A stretch of 37,804 nt of DNA from NCBI RefSeq assembly GCF_000006405.1, contig NW_003206847.1, positions 673,695 to 711,498 on the forward strand, given 5' to 3'. The position numbers and the translations under genes were made by a program. Source of the stretch: Perkinsus marinus ATCC 50983 (taxonomy: Eukaryota > Perkinsozoa > Perkinsida > Perkinsidae). Below the pieces are notes generated by a model. That model did no database searches. It saw nothing but the letters and a program-made list of their open reading frames with translations, and was not told the DNA's origin. This document shows, piece by piece, positions 9,197-23,811 of the stretch. Every line of letters begins with the position of its first letter. The first letter of the stretch is position 1.

Positions 9197-11047
9197 ATGG
9201 GTTGCCACAGCTCGACCCTTGTAGGGTCCGGACTCGATAATCATGACGTTACCCGCAACGCCATCATGAAGGCCGCTGCCAGTAAAAGCCATGCCCATCC
9301 CACTGTCGTCCAGCGCTCTCGGATACGTTATGAGCCGATAGAGCAGTTTTATCACTTCGAGAGTCGAGTGATCGGTAGCGGTTACAACGGTCCGGTCCGG
9401 TTGGCTATAAATCGGCGATTAAATAAGGCCTTCGCGGTTAAGTCATTTAAGAAGAAGCGCATCAGTAGCAAGAAAATGGCTCTACTGAAAAGTGAGGTCG
9501 ACATATACTTACGGTTGGACCATCCTAACATCGCACGCTTACATGAAGTTTTCGAGGATGACAAATTTGTTCATATCGTGATGGAATACTGCAAAGGTAA
9601 GGAGCTCTACCATCGTCTGGTCTCTGAGGAAGGCCAACACTTCTCCGAATCGGTGGCGGCCGAGACGACTTACCAAATGCTACTACCGTTGAAGTATCTG
9701 CATGCACATAATGTTGTGCACAGGGATATCAAACTTGAGAACTACCTCTACGATAGTAAAGATGAGAATGCTACGCTCAAGCTCATCGACTTTGGTTTTA
9801 GCAAGATTATAGATCCATCTCGTCGTATGCACCAATCTTGTGGTAGCGTAGCGTATGTAGCTCCTGAGGTTCTGGAGGGCTCCTACACCAACAAGTGTGA
9901 TTTGTGGTCGCTAGGTGTTATCGTATATATGCTACTGAGTGGATCGCCACCATTTCATGGTCCGGAAAGGGATATGTTGGTTAGCATTGAGGAAGGTGAA
10001 TACGAAATGCCCGAGGAAAAGTGGGCGAATATTTCCCCTCAAGCTAAAGACTTTGTACGCAGACTTTTGATACGCGATCCCGAGGAAAGGATGTCGGCCT
10101 CAGAGGCATTGCAACATCCGTGGATCGTAGGGCGATCTTCGAAGGTGTGCGGTTCATATCAGATTGGTGATGAAGTGTTGGAGTCTATGCGGCGTTATGC
10201 GGCGTGTTCGCACTTCAGGAGAGCTGCTATGTGTATGATGGCGTACAGCCTCACCAGTGACGAGATAAGCGATTTGAAGTTTCAGTTTTGGGCGTTGGAC
10301 ACGGAAAGAAAAGGAGTTATTAAACTGTCTGATATGGTTGAAGTGATGAAAGGGAAGTTGGACATCTCCAATAGGGAGATTGAGCACATGTTTAACGTCT
10401 TGGATCAGTCTGGTGATGGCGAGATAGAATATTCAGAGTTTGTCGCTGCTATGCTATTGAATCGAGTAAAGTTTCACGAAGATTTGGTACGGGATACTTT
10501 CCGGGCCTTTGATGTTAAAGGCACTGGTAAATTGAATGTTAATGATGTATTGGCTATCTTGGGAAAAGACGCAGAGGACGCGGAAGAGCTCTTCCGGGAG
10601 GGCGAGGTTGACGAGAACGGCGAGATTGATTATGAGAAGTTTTTGAGGGCCCTCAGATTAGAAAGGGATGATACTGATTCCAATCACTTACGGTTGAAGT
10701 CGATTGGTATGGTGGTTGACTCAGCAGTGGCGTCTCGTCCTCAGAGTGAGCAGACTATTGGTAGGAAAATGTCTAGGATTAAGAGCATCACTGATGCATT
10801 GCCGCCGACGGCACTATTCGAACAATATGAGGGCACTTCTGATCGTCTGGCGATACCTGATGAAATCTCGTATAAGAAGCCTTATGGTATATCGGATGCT
10901 GCTAGACAGGAATCAGCACGGTGTTCGGAGGCACCCACTGTTACTGGAGTGTCATCTGATGAGCTTTACTCATCGCAGATCTCCAAGGAAGGAGCGGAGA
11001 CGCGGTCACCTGGGAAGGCTGCTGTTGTTAATGGAGTAGTTGGATAG
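9197..11047 (+). CDS. Calcium-dependent protein kinase, intronless
   Basis: A single exon of 616 aa. It starts MGCHSS, a likely N-myristoylation (G2) and palmitoylation (C3) signal for membrane attachment. The Ser/Thr kinase domain spans about residues 54-310: glycine loop GSGYNGPV (60-67), ATP-anchoring Lys82 in AVKSFKK, catalytic HRDIKLEN (175-182), DFG (198-200), APE (222-224). A junction region is followed by four EF-hand positions at about 368-379, 403-414, 439-450 and 470-481. Only the second (DQSGDGEIEYSE) has all canonical calcium ligands; the others lack acidic ligands or the position-12 Glu. About 120 further residues form a low-complexity tail. In the CDPK family, calcium binding to the C-terminal EF hands frees the kinase from its junction. 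The lack of introns contrasts with its neighbours. Confidence 0.95.
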   Translation: MGCHSSTLVGSGLDNHDVTRNAIMKAAASKSHAHPTVVQRSRIRYEPIEQFYHFESRVIGSGYNGPVRLAINRRLNKAFAVKSFKKKRISSKKMALLKSEVDIYLRLDHPNIARLHEVFEDDKFVHIVMEYCKGKELYHRLVSEEGQHFSESVAAETTYQMLLPLKYLHAHNVVHRDIKLENYLYDSKDENATLKLIDFGFSKIIDPSRRMHQSCGSVAYVAPEVLEGSYTNKCDLWSLGVIVYMLLSGSPPFHGPERDMLVSIEEGEYEMPEEKWANISPQAKDFVRRLLIRDPEERMSASEALQHPWIVGRSSKVCGSYQIGDEVLESMRRYAACSHFRRAAMCMMAYSLTSDEISDLKFQFWALDTERKGVIKLSDMVEVMKGKLDISNREIEHMFNVLDQSGDGEIEYSEFVAAMLLNRVKFHEDLVRDTFRAFDVKGTGKLNVNDVLAILGKDAEDAEELFREGEVDENGEIDYEKFLRALRLERDDTDSNHLRLKSIGMVVDSAVASRPQSEQTIGRKMSRIKSITDALPPTALFEQYEGTSDRLAIPDEISYKKPYGISDAARQESARCSEAPTVTGVSSDELYSSQISKEGAETRSPGKAAVVNGVVG

Positions 11048-11504
11048 TGTACACTTATACGACCATTCATTGTATTCTACTCTTCTATTGGATATCATCA
11101 ATCCTGTTGTCCTGTTCTGGCTAGTGTCGTACAGGAATACGTATCTTTTACACTTGTTATTAGTCTTATTGGTTTCGTCTGAGTTGATAACAACACTTAT
11201 CTATGATATTCAGTGTAGTGGAGGTAGTCTGAGAGGTTTTTACCGGTTTTGTCTTTGTATAAACGTTATCGGAATATACACTGTATGTTGCTCCTGAGAG
11301 CAAAAACCGCGATCGTCATTTTCTATTTGGTGGACATTTAGAACTATCGTATTGGTTTGTTTGCCAACTCTGGAAATGATGGCCTAATTGTCGTGGTTAG
11401 TCAGTCAGCACACCTTCCTCTCCTACTTAAATATCGTCTGTTGTTATCTTCTCGCCATCTCTCTGTTGTGTTCGAGTACTAGCTATAGTCTCATATGTGC
11501 TCAG

Positions 11505-12074
11505 ATGATTGGTGACACTGCAAGCAGCAATAGGAGAATGATCCTTCCGTCTGAGGCAGCATGTGCCCTGAAGGATATGCCTGAAGCCGCAATAATCACT
11601 CGTGTTGACTGTGCTCACACTTCATCTCGGAAAATCGTAGTATTATATCGCTGAAGTCGTTTCTTGTATGTTGTTGTGTAGGTATCAGAGGTATGGCGTG
11701 CACAAATGTTTTATGTTCTTGATGATCTAGAGCCCCGAGATCCTTTGCTCCTACCTCTCTGGACCGCTATATTCAATGCCATGACGACGAATAGTCATCA
11801 AAGTATAGATTTTTATTTCGAGTCGCCAACGAGCCCGGCTCTACTAACAGAGGCAACGACTGAGAGTCTAACACTTGAAAATGCGATTCGTGTAAGGCCA
11901 GTAGTATATTGTGTGCATCTCGCTACTAATTTTCTCAGGGAGATGACACCACAGGTTCTGGGTGTTGTAGCCGACGATCATCAGCGTCCACATCAGCCAC
12001 CCTGGCTAAATGTGTATCCTTCAATGACGATGTTATATTTTTTGAATGAAGCGTGGTACGTATTATCAGTGTAG
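11505..12074 (+). CDS. Hypothetical protein, two exons
   Basis: Two exons, 11505-11636 and 11682-12074, are joined by a 45-nt GT-AG intron of the local type and give 174 aa. The frame is open across the junction (..SSRKI-VSEVWRAQMFYVLDDLEPRD..). No family is recognised. The protein is mixed hydrophobic and acidic without an obvious membrane span. The Met at 11505 is the first usable start in frame; an upstream exon cannot be excluded, because the frame stays open back to 11388. It lies about 460 bases downstream of the CDPK on the same strand. Confidence 0.5.
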
Positions 12075-14398
12075 TCTATTTAGAGTGCATTCATGAGGAT
12101 GCTGTAAAAACAGCGTTCCATGGAAGTGGCACTTCGCTATCAGTCTTGTCATATTTCCCGGAAGGCGCAAAGCCGCAGAGGGAGGAATCGTTGCTAATGT
12201 TCTCATCATAAAGAAATTCGTCATCATATAGTCTCCTGTTCGGCATCTCTAGTCAATCCACGGTACCCATATAATACGTCTCTCTCTAGTACCCGTTCTA
12301 ATCGGGGGTATAAGTGCAATGTTGATGATTACACTATCCTACTAAGGTCATACAGTACCAGTGAATGCTTACTCTTATCCAACTTATTGCGGGAGGATCT
12401 TCATCGAATATTGTTTGGCTGTGTGCATTGTCTCCTCAGAATCGCCGTTTTCCGTCTAGGGACCTTATCTCATGTATAATATCGTTACGTACTCTGTTAC
12501 ACATCTATTTCGATAGATAGTAATTGGCGATGATATGTCCATTACCAGCAATAATACGCTGTAGGAGTTTAATGGAACCCGTGAGCGCAAATGTCGTTCA
12601 TGCGCTTCTTCACACTCCGTATTGTGACGTTATCTGCTATCCATATACTTGTTGTGTACTTGCTTCACCGTGTTGGTGACTAAATGCAAGATCAAGTTGG
12701 TCGAACGGGTTGAGTATACAGCGAACATCAACACGCACTCTGTAAGGTTACCTTAGAATCGCAAACGGAGTATATAGTCGCGAGCATAGATCATATCTTC
12801 GAGATTTGTTCCCCTTGATATTGTGTTGTATTGTTAATGGGAAGGAGTTTTTGCTAAGGATATCTGGGGTGAAAGTCATCCCAAGTATCTCATATTAACT
12901 CATAAAAGAAACTAGAAACTAATCAATTTATCATACTCATTCTAGAATAGCTAGTATGTATCAGTCCCAACTTCACCTCGTTATGTAACTGTCGAACAAT
13001 TTAAAAAATACAATCTTCACAATTTGAGACTCAAAATGTCCAGATTTCTCCCGAGTAGGTCAAATCTTCCAACCTACCCACTACGCGGCGTACTACGCAC
13101 CTCCTAGACAGAGCGGCAGAATTCATTCCATTTGCGTTCAGTAAACTCCTTTCTAGAACTTACAATATACTTTCTCTCGTATTCACCTGTTTGAAGTGGG
13201 CTGAATAGTCGTACCGAATAATCAATAATCTGTAACGAATTTCAGAGAAAATTCCCTCCGTGCACATTATGATGAGGTAATATTCCGATCTATTTAGAAT
13301 CAATAGTCTCAGTTAGCAGTATTAACATCTCCTAAGCTCTAACACAACCGTGAAAACATTCCTTAGTAAGACACTTGAACGACTACAACTGACCAAAGTT
13401 TGTTCTGTGTTCCAAATGGCCAGTGGTTCAACGAATGCGACTATGACTACTCGTTAAACACTTAACGCTCCCAACTCTACCATCATAAGAGTTACCAAAA
13501 GCTTAACAAACTGTAGGGTACTATACAACACATTCTAAGACATCCACAATACCCGTGATTTAGCCACGACTCCAATTGTGTCAGCTGTCCCCAGCAGAGA
13601 CAATTCTAGTAATGCTCACTCTCATATCAGGAGGATAATGGCCATTCTCATTATCATTAATATTCCGCTGGTGAATACTATAATCATCCTGATTAAAGTA
13701 ATAACGTCACAAAATCGAACATCTCAGTTCGACATACCTTCAGTCTACGGGAAGCTCGAAGACGCAAGATACGTTTGACTGAACACAACACTGTTGCCTC
13801 TTCGAACGAGCACCATTGAGCAGTTTTCTACTGCTTACGACGGGAGAGACGGTGAGTGCTAGGCCCTACACGCGGCGGCATGCGGCATGTAGTAACTATC
13901 ACCAGTCACACCCCCATCTCGGTATCCACTGCTCGTTCTTTCAAATACAATGATTAAAACTAACAATAAAATTCTAATCAATTATCGCCTCGAGGGAAAA
14001 GTAGTAATAGACGTTCTCACCGACCAACCTGAGAACAATTACAGATTACTCACATTCATAAAAGCACAGCCCGAGCATAAACTAGTATAACCTCACCTAC
14101 AGTCCTACCCCTCCACAACTGACCGTCCATCTCGATCAGCCCACCAGCCTTCAAAACCACTGCCATTCGCGGTCACTAGTAGACCAGCATCATAAGGAGG
14201 AAGGCGGCAAGCCGATCGGGAGGACGGCCGTACTAGGACGGGGAGGGTCCAACGCTCACTAACTAGATAAGTAAAGTATCAGCGATGAACTCCAATTAAG
14301 ATAACATGCCAAGATCAGGGACGACGGTTACTCACATAAACTGCTATCTTGTGATGCGAATGCAACTCCTTCGACATTATTACTTTACAGTTTACATT
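12075..14398. other. Long convergent spacer with a strand-composition switch
   Basis: No gene is supported in these 2.3 kb. From the CDPK end to about 12.9 kb the plus strand is visibly rich in T and G. From about 12.9 kb to the helicase end it is rich in A and C. The switch fits transcription entering from both sides (CDPK side +, helicase -). A 66-codon frame at 13578-13778 with a hydrophobic stretch has no other support. Confidence 0.5.
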
Positions 14399-17902
<3,504 letters not shown>

Positions 17903-18345
17903 TATGAAGGGAATATGATCACCTTAGTTGAGAAAATGACGACCAATGTTGCACACTGAGAATGATGATCACATATCTTAGCCACTTGCAAATCTTGCAT
18001 ACACTTGAGTTTCCTCATCGGGGACTCCGCATTCATTCGATCGCCTCCTGATTGGGTTCAAGATTGGAAGTTTACTAAAATTTGACATTTTCTCGCCCGA
18101 GTTTCTTAGAAAAATGCAATTCTTCCTATACATGATGACGCTGAGTTGAAGTGGGTGAAACGAAGTAATTCGTTCAATATTCCTTGCCAGAGTACACTAT
18201 TTATTATATGTTCATCTTTGCTAACTCCTCGAGGGATGTCACTGAGGCAACCGATACGTCAATCCGTAATGATAACAATGTAGAGAAGAAGACGTATGTG
18301 CTATCGATTCAGGATAGACATAGTTTTCTATCAGAGGCGATGTAA
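17903..18345. promoter_or_regulatory. Upstream region of the helicase
   Basis: This non-coding stretch of about 440 bases lies between the helicase start and the inverted-repeat element. It should hold the helicase promoter or leader-splicing site. Nothing else was recognised; it is AT-rich with no long open frame. Confidence 0.35.
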
Positions 18346-18820
18346 TATAGATGGACAACGTAACGGTTTTTTACGGCGTGCGTAACGTGAGCACTTTACG
18401 GTTACGGAAGCCTTACGACTTTACGGTTGGTGCTGAACTGCTTTTTTGGAATTGTGGCGGAAAGATTCGCTGTAATGCACTCCACGATAACTCAAATAGT
18501 CGTTAAACTCATTTCCTGTGGCTCGGATTCAACCGAACCGCTGAGAGAGTAACATTTGGTTTCGCATTTACCACTCGTCTCCTTTGCAAATTCCGTCCGT
18601 CTTACTCCCAGGCTGGCCCGGAACTGCCAAGCCGGCCTCATCCCCAGATTCGCATTCACATGAAATAGATTCAGGCGACTTGAATTATCAATCCTTGTTC
18701 TTTCCTCTGCATCTCCGTAAGACCCGTTACGGCGCCGTAATTTTACGGTACGGAGCTTGAGGCGTAACCGTTAAAGTGAGCAGCTGTGGCGATCTGTAAC
18801 GTGATTCAGCCTATCTATAC
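18346..18820. mobile_element. Inverted-repeat element with TACGG-rich arms (MITE-like)
   Basis: The left arm begins TATAGATGGACAACGTAACG and includes GAGCACTTTACGGTTACG. The right arm, read on the other strand, begins TATAGATAGGCTGAATCACG and includes GCTCACTTTAACGGTTACG. Each arm is about 80-90 bp and imperfect, and they flank about 300 bp of unrelated DNA. Motifs TTACGG/CCGTAA recur throughout both arms. The right end stops about 6 bases before the ATG of the next gene (18827), so the element forms that gene's upstream region. No coding capacity; it would be a non-autonomous DNA element. Confidence 0.65.
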
Positions 18821-18826
18821 GATGAG

Positions 18827-20576
18827 ATGGAAGCTGTCCACGAGCTCTTCGCCCGGCTCGAGCAGCAGATAGAGACAAGCAAACCTGCCAATACTATCCA
18901 TTACATAGCAGACATGCTATGTCATTATTAGTAAGCTGATATATTCGCGGTGGAGTGGTATGGGATTATCCGTCATCAGTCCTGAACATTTGCGTGGATT
19001 CTCTGCGATCTGGAGTATGGACCCACATGCACAGAGGGAGAAGGTATCGCCCTATGCCCTCCAGGGTAGTGGTAGTGGCAATGGAATTACCCCCCACAGA
19101 GTCTCCACAGGGACTTTGGGACATGTCATAGGCGAGACCTCTGCAACTGGCATCAACCCTGGCTCTACTACGCCGACTAACGCCCCTAGTGGAGTAACTG
19201 CTGACAGCATGTGGCTCGTCACAATTCGTCTTCCCTTGCTTGGTTGTCTGTTGAGTTTTGTAGTTGGGAATGAGGTCGACATCAACAGTTCGGGTTATCG
19301 TATTATATGGACCTAGATCCAGCTCAGGTCCGATCACTTCTGCTCCGACAGGACGAATGGACATCTGGTGTTATGTTCGATGGCGATACTGGTATTTCTC
19401 GAATGGATTGAAAATTCTAATTGGTTTTCTAAAACATTTTCAGTGTAGGAATAAATAGAGTTGTTGTTTGCAGTTGAAATAGCAAATTTTGAAATTTCAG
19501 GAGAAAAAAGTCTCCCCTCCACGCCTCTGGATCCACCGTGAAATTAAACATTTTTAGAATACTACATCCAGATGCGGAAGAGCTGATTTCGATGATAGTG
19601 TTGTTGTCTTAGGTAGAATCATAGCGAGCACTGCACCACTGCCCGGCGAGGCTGATAATTCAACAACCACCACCAGCGAAGTTATAACGTCGGAGGATAC
19701 TCCTCTAGATTACAGTCGGGCAACACTCCCCTAGGGGTCCGTGCATCGACGGTACTGACACTTCATCTCAGGTCGGCTAGCTGATGATGTTAAGGGTATG
19801 ATAAAAGCCTATTCCCCAGCTGATAAAGGGCAGGGGGCTCTCTGTGATGGAGTGGACTGGCTAGGCATACACTTTGATGTAGTGATATCATTTTATGCAA
19901 CTTTCCCACTTACAAATGATTTTCAAGATCCACGCGTTTTACCCGCCTCTCCTCTATGGGCGTCAGAGCCTCCCCGAAGAGGACGACTTGTTATCAGCCA
20001 AAATGGAAAGTACTGTTGGAATGGCAGCTTGTAACGGCCTTAGGAATGATGTCCCCCTCATCCTCGTCATTACGTGAGTGCATCGCTCCGCTAAGAATTA
20101 GCAAAATAGTATGACAGGTACTCCTTGCCAGTGCTCTCATCACGGGCTGTTCCTCGCATGATTCAATTTTTTCGAGAACACAGTAAGAGAACTGGGAACA
20201 GTGTTGGAGGAATATATGCTCGCTTTCCTCAGCTGAGCTCAGGAATTTCCTTACTAATCATACGAGTTTATATGTATATACGAATCGGGTTGGAGGTAGC
20301 AGAAATTTTCCAAAATTTCCTCAGAAATCTCATACTGTCACCGACACAAGTGGCATGGGAATGTTATTGTATGATACAACAGCTTATCGTAATCATAGAG
20401 TATCGGATATCCCATCATCGTCATTCCCAATTTGAAAGCGTTCGACCAGCGGGTCGAGACGCCAGAGATTCCTCGTTCATTTTCAGTTGGTTACCTTCCA
20501 GATTGGGCAGAGGCCAAGTGAGGCAGTGAAGATGTTTCTAGACTTGCCTCCTGCGGTGTTCAATGTTGTCAATATC
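18827..20576 (+). CDS. Protein with N-terminal RIIa/DPY-30-like docking domain
   Basis: Exon 1 (18827-18930) reads MEAVHELFARLEQQIETSKP and then NTIHYIADMLCHY, followed after a 49-nt intron by YPEHLRGF. This L..L...I...KP.NxIxFIA..L pattern fits RIIa/DPY-30 dimerisation-docking domains of PKA-type and ciliary proteins. Later exons include MDLDPAQVRSLLRQDEWTSG (near 19.31 kb), MIKAYSPADKGQGALCDGVD (near 19.8 kb), IHAFYPPLLYGRQSLPEEDD (from 19928) and TYSLPVLSSRAVPRMIQFF (from 20118). Introns of 49 nt (19879-19927) and 44 nt (20074-20117) are clear; those near 19.4-19.75 kb are not fully resolved. The intron from about 20201 to 20486 contains TIR element copy 5, and its donor lies inside the element's terminal repeat. 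The C-terminus ends DLPPAVFNVVNIHADLEA at 20576 if the acceptor at 20486 is used. The body of the protein is not recognised. Confidence 0.55.
20199..20381 (+). mobile_element. Introner-like TIR element, copy 5 (RIIa-like gene intron)
   Basis: The left end CAGTGTTGGAGGAATATATG is the best-kept version of the terminal repeat, followed by TCGCTTTCCTCAGCTGAGC. The right end is diverged (CACAAGTGGCATGGGAATG). Unlike most others it lies in the sense orientation of its host gene, and the exon ends within or at CA/GT of its terminus. Confidence 0.75.
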
Positions 20577-21068
20577 CATGCTGATCTCGAGGCATAGTCG
20601 AAAGCAATCCTTACCTTCACGCGCCATGAAATTCAGCGTGAAGGGCGTCATATAAGGGCATGTATAAGGGTCTGCCACCGCATAGTAGTTTGCGGACAGG
20701 ATTACAACATTCTGTAGCATACGCTGTGTGAGGCCTTCACAGTTGTTATCCAAAGGTCTCCTACCTCCTTTTGTTCCGCTCCGCTCTCGGGATGGGTTTT
20801 TTTTGTAAATTTTCGGATTTAGCGCCGTCCAGGAGGAATAGCGTCCAAGGCTGTGAGCTATTAGATGTTGTGGGTATCATATCCCATCTGAGGTGCACCT
20901 ATTGTTAGGTGTTGAAGAATAGTCTCCATAGTCTTGCATTGAGTAGGCGCTTGCAAAGCTTGAGTGGACCCGAATCTCCATGCTGATGCTCTTTGACCAC
21001 AACAGTGAGAGTGCACGTACGCGCAACATGGATGACATTCACTCTCCTCATCCGATTCATGCCTAGCG
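20577..21068. other. Spacer with an unassigned minus-strand frame
   Basis: A minus-strand frame at 20538-20753 reads convincingly protein-like (LTQRMLQNVVILSANYYAVA) and ends before a possible donor GTAAGG. However, it overlaps the 3' end of the plus-strand gene and has no further exons I could join, so I leave it uncalled. A run of nine T's lies near 20800. The start of the next plus-strand frame is at 21069. Confidence 0.35.
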
Positions 21069-22078
21069 ATGAGTAACCTCACAATAGACCCCTACCACAT
21101 ACTGGCCTTACGGTTTATGATGTTAGACTTCTTACTCGACAAGGATGGTTTGGGTATGGAAGAGCTCCGCATCATCTTGAAGCAGTTCATTGATCGTAGA
21201 GGTGCCTTGGAAGTCTCCCTCTCCCTGGTGCCTATGGGTCCACTTGATGGCATCTTCCGTCGTGGCAGCTCACTAGTTGGAGTTCTCTCGAAGGTGAGGA
21301 TTCGAGATCGTGTTCTAAGGAGGCATGCTATTACTCTGAAGACTATCGTGCATGGGAGCTCTGGCGCGATCAAAACGAAGCCGATTCTAACCAGAGCGGA
21401 AAGATTCCCATCGAGAATAACATGTCACTATAATGAGAGTCTCGATAGACTCTTTATCCTATATGAAGGAAGCCCACAACTTGTGATTATCAATGTATCG
21501 GGTAGAAGAGTAGAAGAGAATTATATTATCATGGGTCTGCCTTCCGGAGCGAACAACTATACGAGTCGGCCCACGATGTTCACCGATTACGGTAAGCTGT
21601 TCATTGTGTGGAGATTGGAGACAACTTGTACGATTTTTGAAATAGAGCTGGCGGCCCGCCTTCTTCATGCCAGGCTTCTACTGTAAGGGAAATTCCACCA
21701 GGATCAAAGATCTTCTTGAATCCGTTACAAGAGGCGGACCAGGGTCGAGTAGAAATAGTGCATCTCGGATACCATACACTGGAAATAACAGAGCTCTCGG
21801 GCCCGGGTTATTCAGAATGCTGCCTCATCATCGGCACGATCACACAGCCGAATTGGTGTTATATTTCACACATGTATCCGATAGCGCCACGTGTCTTCCT
21901 CTGCGCCGGCTCTCGTATCTCTCTGCTCGCTGGCACATCGATATTCCCATGCTTCGGCTCCTCAGTGTTTGATCCACGGTTCCATAGTTCTGACTTGACA
22001 TGCGTAGCGCTCCCCCTTGACAAAATATACATGCTTACTTCAAACAATCTATTCGTGTTGGGGATCCATACGTGCTAG
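21069..22078 (+). CDS. Hypothetical protein, exon joining uncertain
   Basis: A 205-codon frame opens at 21069 (MSNLTIDPYHILALRFMMLD..) and runs to 21686. A second long frame from about 21700 to 22078 (GRVEIVHLGYHTLEITELSG..) continues in another phase, so an unplaced short intron near 21.60-21.72 kb is likely. The second part is rich in short hydrophobic beta-like strands (VFLCAGSRISLLAG, VALPLDKIYMLTS), suggesting a beta-propeller-like fold; this is a weak inference. No family recognised, no signal peptide evident. Confidence 0.45.
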
Positions 22079-22421
22079 AATGGGTGCCAATCTTAAAAAA
22101 AGCGACAGCTCGTTACCACAGAGCCGCGCATATCGACGGTCTTAAATGTGGAGAATCCAACTAACTATAACGATATTATATTTCCACTACGTGCTCGTCC
22201 GGTTGCGTTAATATCAACCTTCTCACAAGATCGACAATTATCTCACGATGATAGTGATCGAGCATCCGTTGATAATTCATAATCGTGAGTGTCATGTTAG
22301 AATAGTCGCCGATAGACTTGATCGTGTGATACAAGTTTCTGCTCAGCGTTCGAGCCTCCACCCCAACTCTCACTCCGAAAAAACTAAACCTCTCCAAACA
22401 CTTTATCTGAAACACTACGTA
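22079..22421. other. Convergent gap, no gene seen
   Basis: About 340 bases between the plus-strand unknown gene and the minus-strand gene ending at 22422. Short frames on both strands overlap each other and have no support. Confidence 0.4.
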
Positions 22422-23399
22422 TTAGGCAATACTAGAGGGTATTGTAGTTGTCGGTCCAGCAGAGGGAATAGAATAGTAACTACTGGCGTCCGCCGAGTAG
22501 TGATTGTTCATGCTAGTTGCCGCATTATTGAGCCCTCCAATGCTACTATTGAAGTAACTCGGAGGAGGAGGAATGACCTTTGATACTTGGCTGATGCGCT
22601 CTCTAAGGCAAAAGGAAAACTTCCGAAGTTGATCCTCTCCGACAACTCAGCTGCATATAAAATTACTATAGTATCTACTGTAGCATTCGATGCAGTATTA
22701 GTACTCACGCTACAGTATATACAAGTGCTGCATACACACACAGCTATTGTAGTAATTGGATGATACTAAGTTCCAATAAGGAGAATGCGATAAGTCGGAA
22801 GGATTTCTGCACGTCTGTGACTCTCGGGCAAGATCTCAGAGTATCTCAAAAATGCTCACGAGGCATTGGAGCGGTTCAGAGTGAACTTACAAATTCATCA
22901 ACTGAGGATTATTCCCAGTGCGTTGCCTTTCTTCTTGCATATCATTGCTGAGTCTATGTAAGGACTCCTCTACTCTATCGAGTACATCCTTATGTCGATA
23001 TCGATGGTATTTATAGAGGGCTCCAAGGCAGAGCAGGGGAGTACCAAAGCCCGCTGAAAATAGGGGGCATTTTTCCAGCGAGTTTTCAACTATGTGATGC
23101 TAGTGTAACCTACCACCAGCGTAGACCGCAACTTTTGATGCTCCCTGTAGGGCCGCTCGTCTACTCAACTTAGACCCGAGAGTAATGCCTCCAGTAGTTG
23201 AGAACAATGTTGCTATCAAAAGCTGACGGCCTAATTTATCGAGGAATCTGATACAATGAATGCTCGAGTATTCGATATCCCCAGGGGATGAATACCTGCG
23301 GTCCTCTTCACACACGTATTGGGCTGGATCAACAACACCAGGAGACGACGATATGGATGTCGAGTGAGCCGGTGGTGGCTCTGTGTGAGATGCGCTCAT
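22422..23399 (-). CDS. Small protein with one hydrophobic segment and a short coiled coil
   Basis: Start Met at 23399 (MSASHTEPPPAHSTSISSSP..). Exon 1 runs to the donor GTAGGT near 23115. Exon 2 (about 22900-23058) reads AGFGTPLLCLGALYKYHRYR then VLDRVEESLHRLSNDMQEER: a short membrane-like segment with a basic flank, then a charged helix. The last part (22422 to about 22590) is Pro/Ser/Asn-rich (PPPPSYFNSSIGGLNNAATS) and stops at 22422-22424. The junction between exon 2 and the last exon is not settled. No family recognised. The neighbouring esterase lies on the same strand upstream. Confidence 0.5.
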
Positions 23400-23811
23400 T
23401 TCACTTTAGAAACTTCAAGAATATCTAGACCCGGCTAAAAGCGTATACGGTGGAGTTTCACCCGTGATATGAGAAACACTACTGAAAAAGATATTTCATA
23501 ATTCACTTCGGGAAGAAGAATTGTATGATCGGTCGCTTAAGCATACACATCCTATAATCTACATAGAGTGTTACACCACTTCACGTTAAACGGGTGAAAC
23601 TACAATATTTCACCTCGATAACCACAGCACGGATAAACAAAGCTTCAGCTGGACAAACTTGGCTAATTCGGATAACATCCCCAACTGAACACAGTTCCAC
23701 AGAAGTTAGAAACACTAGGGACAAGGGGTGCCGCAGGCAGTGCCTGTCAGGCAAAGTGACAGGGGAGAACAACACTTGGACAAGGTGGTTACTATTAACA
23801 CTTTGTGTGGA
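23400..23811. other. Spacer downstream of the esterase
   Basis: About 410 bases between the esterase stop and the start of the next minus-strand gene. Overlapping frames on both strands (23581-23842) read as antisense shadows of each other with no domain. Nothing else seen. Confidence 0.4.

Noticed and set aside
9197-9707. Minus-strand frames opposite the CDPK
   Set aside because: Shadows of a gene with an unmistakable kinase domain.
11040-11297. Hydrophobic 85-codon frame overlapping the CDPK stop
   Set aside because: It starts inside the CDPK and lies in T-rich downstream DNA; most likely 3' UTR.
13578-13778. 66-codon frame with a hydrophobic stretch
   Set aside because: No domain, no splice support, and it lies in compositionally skewed spacer DNA.
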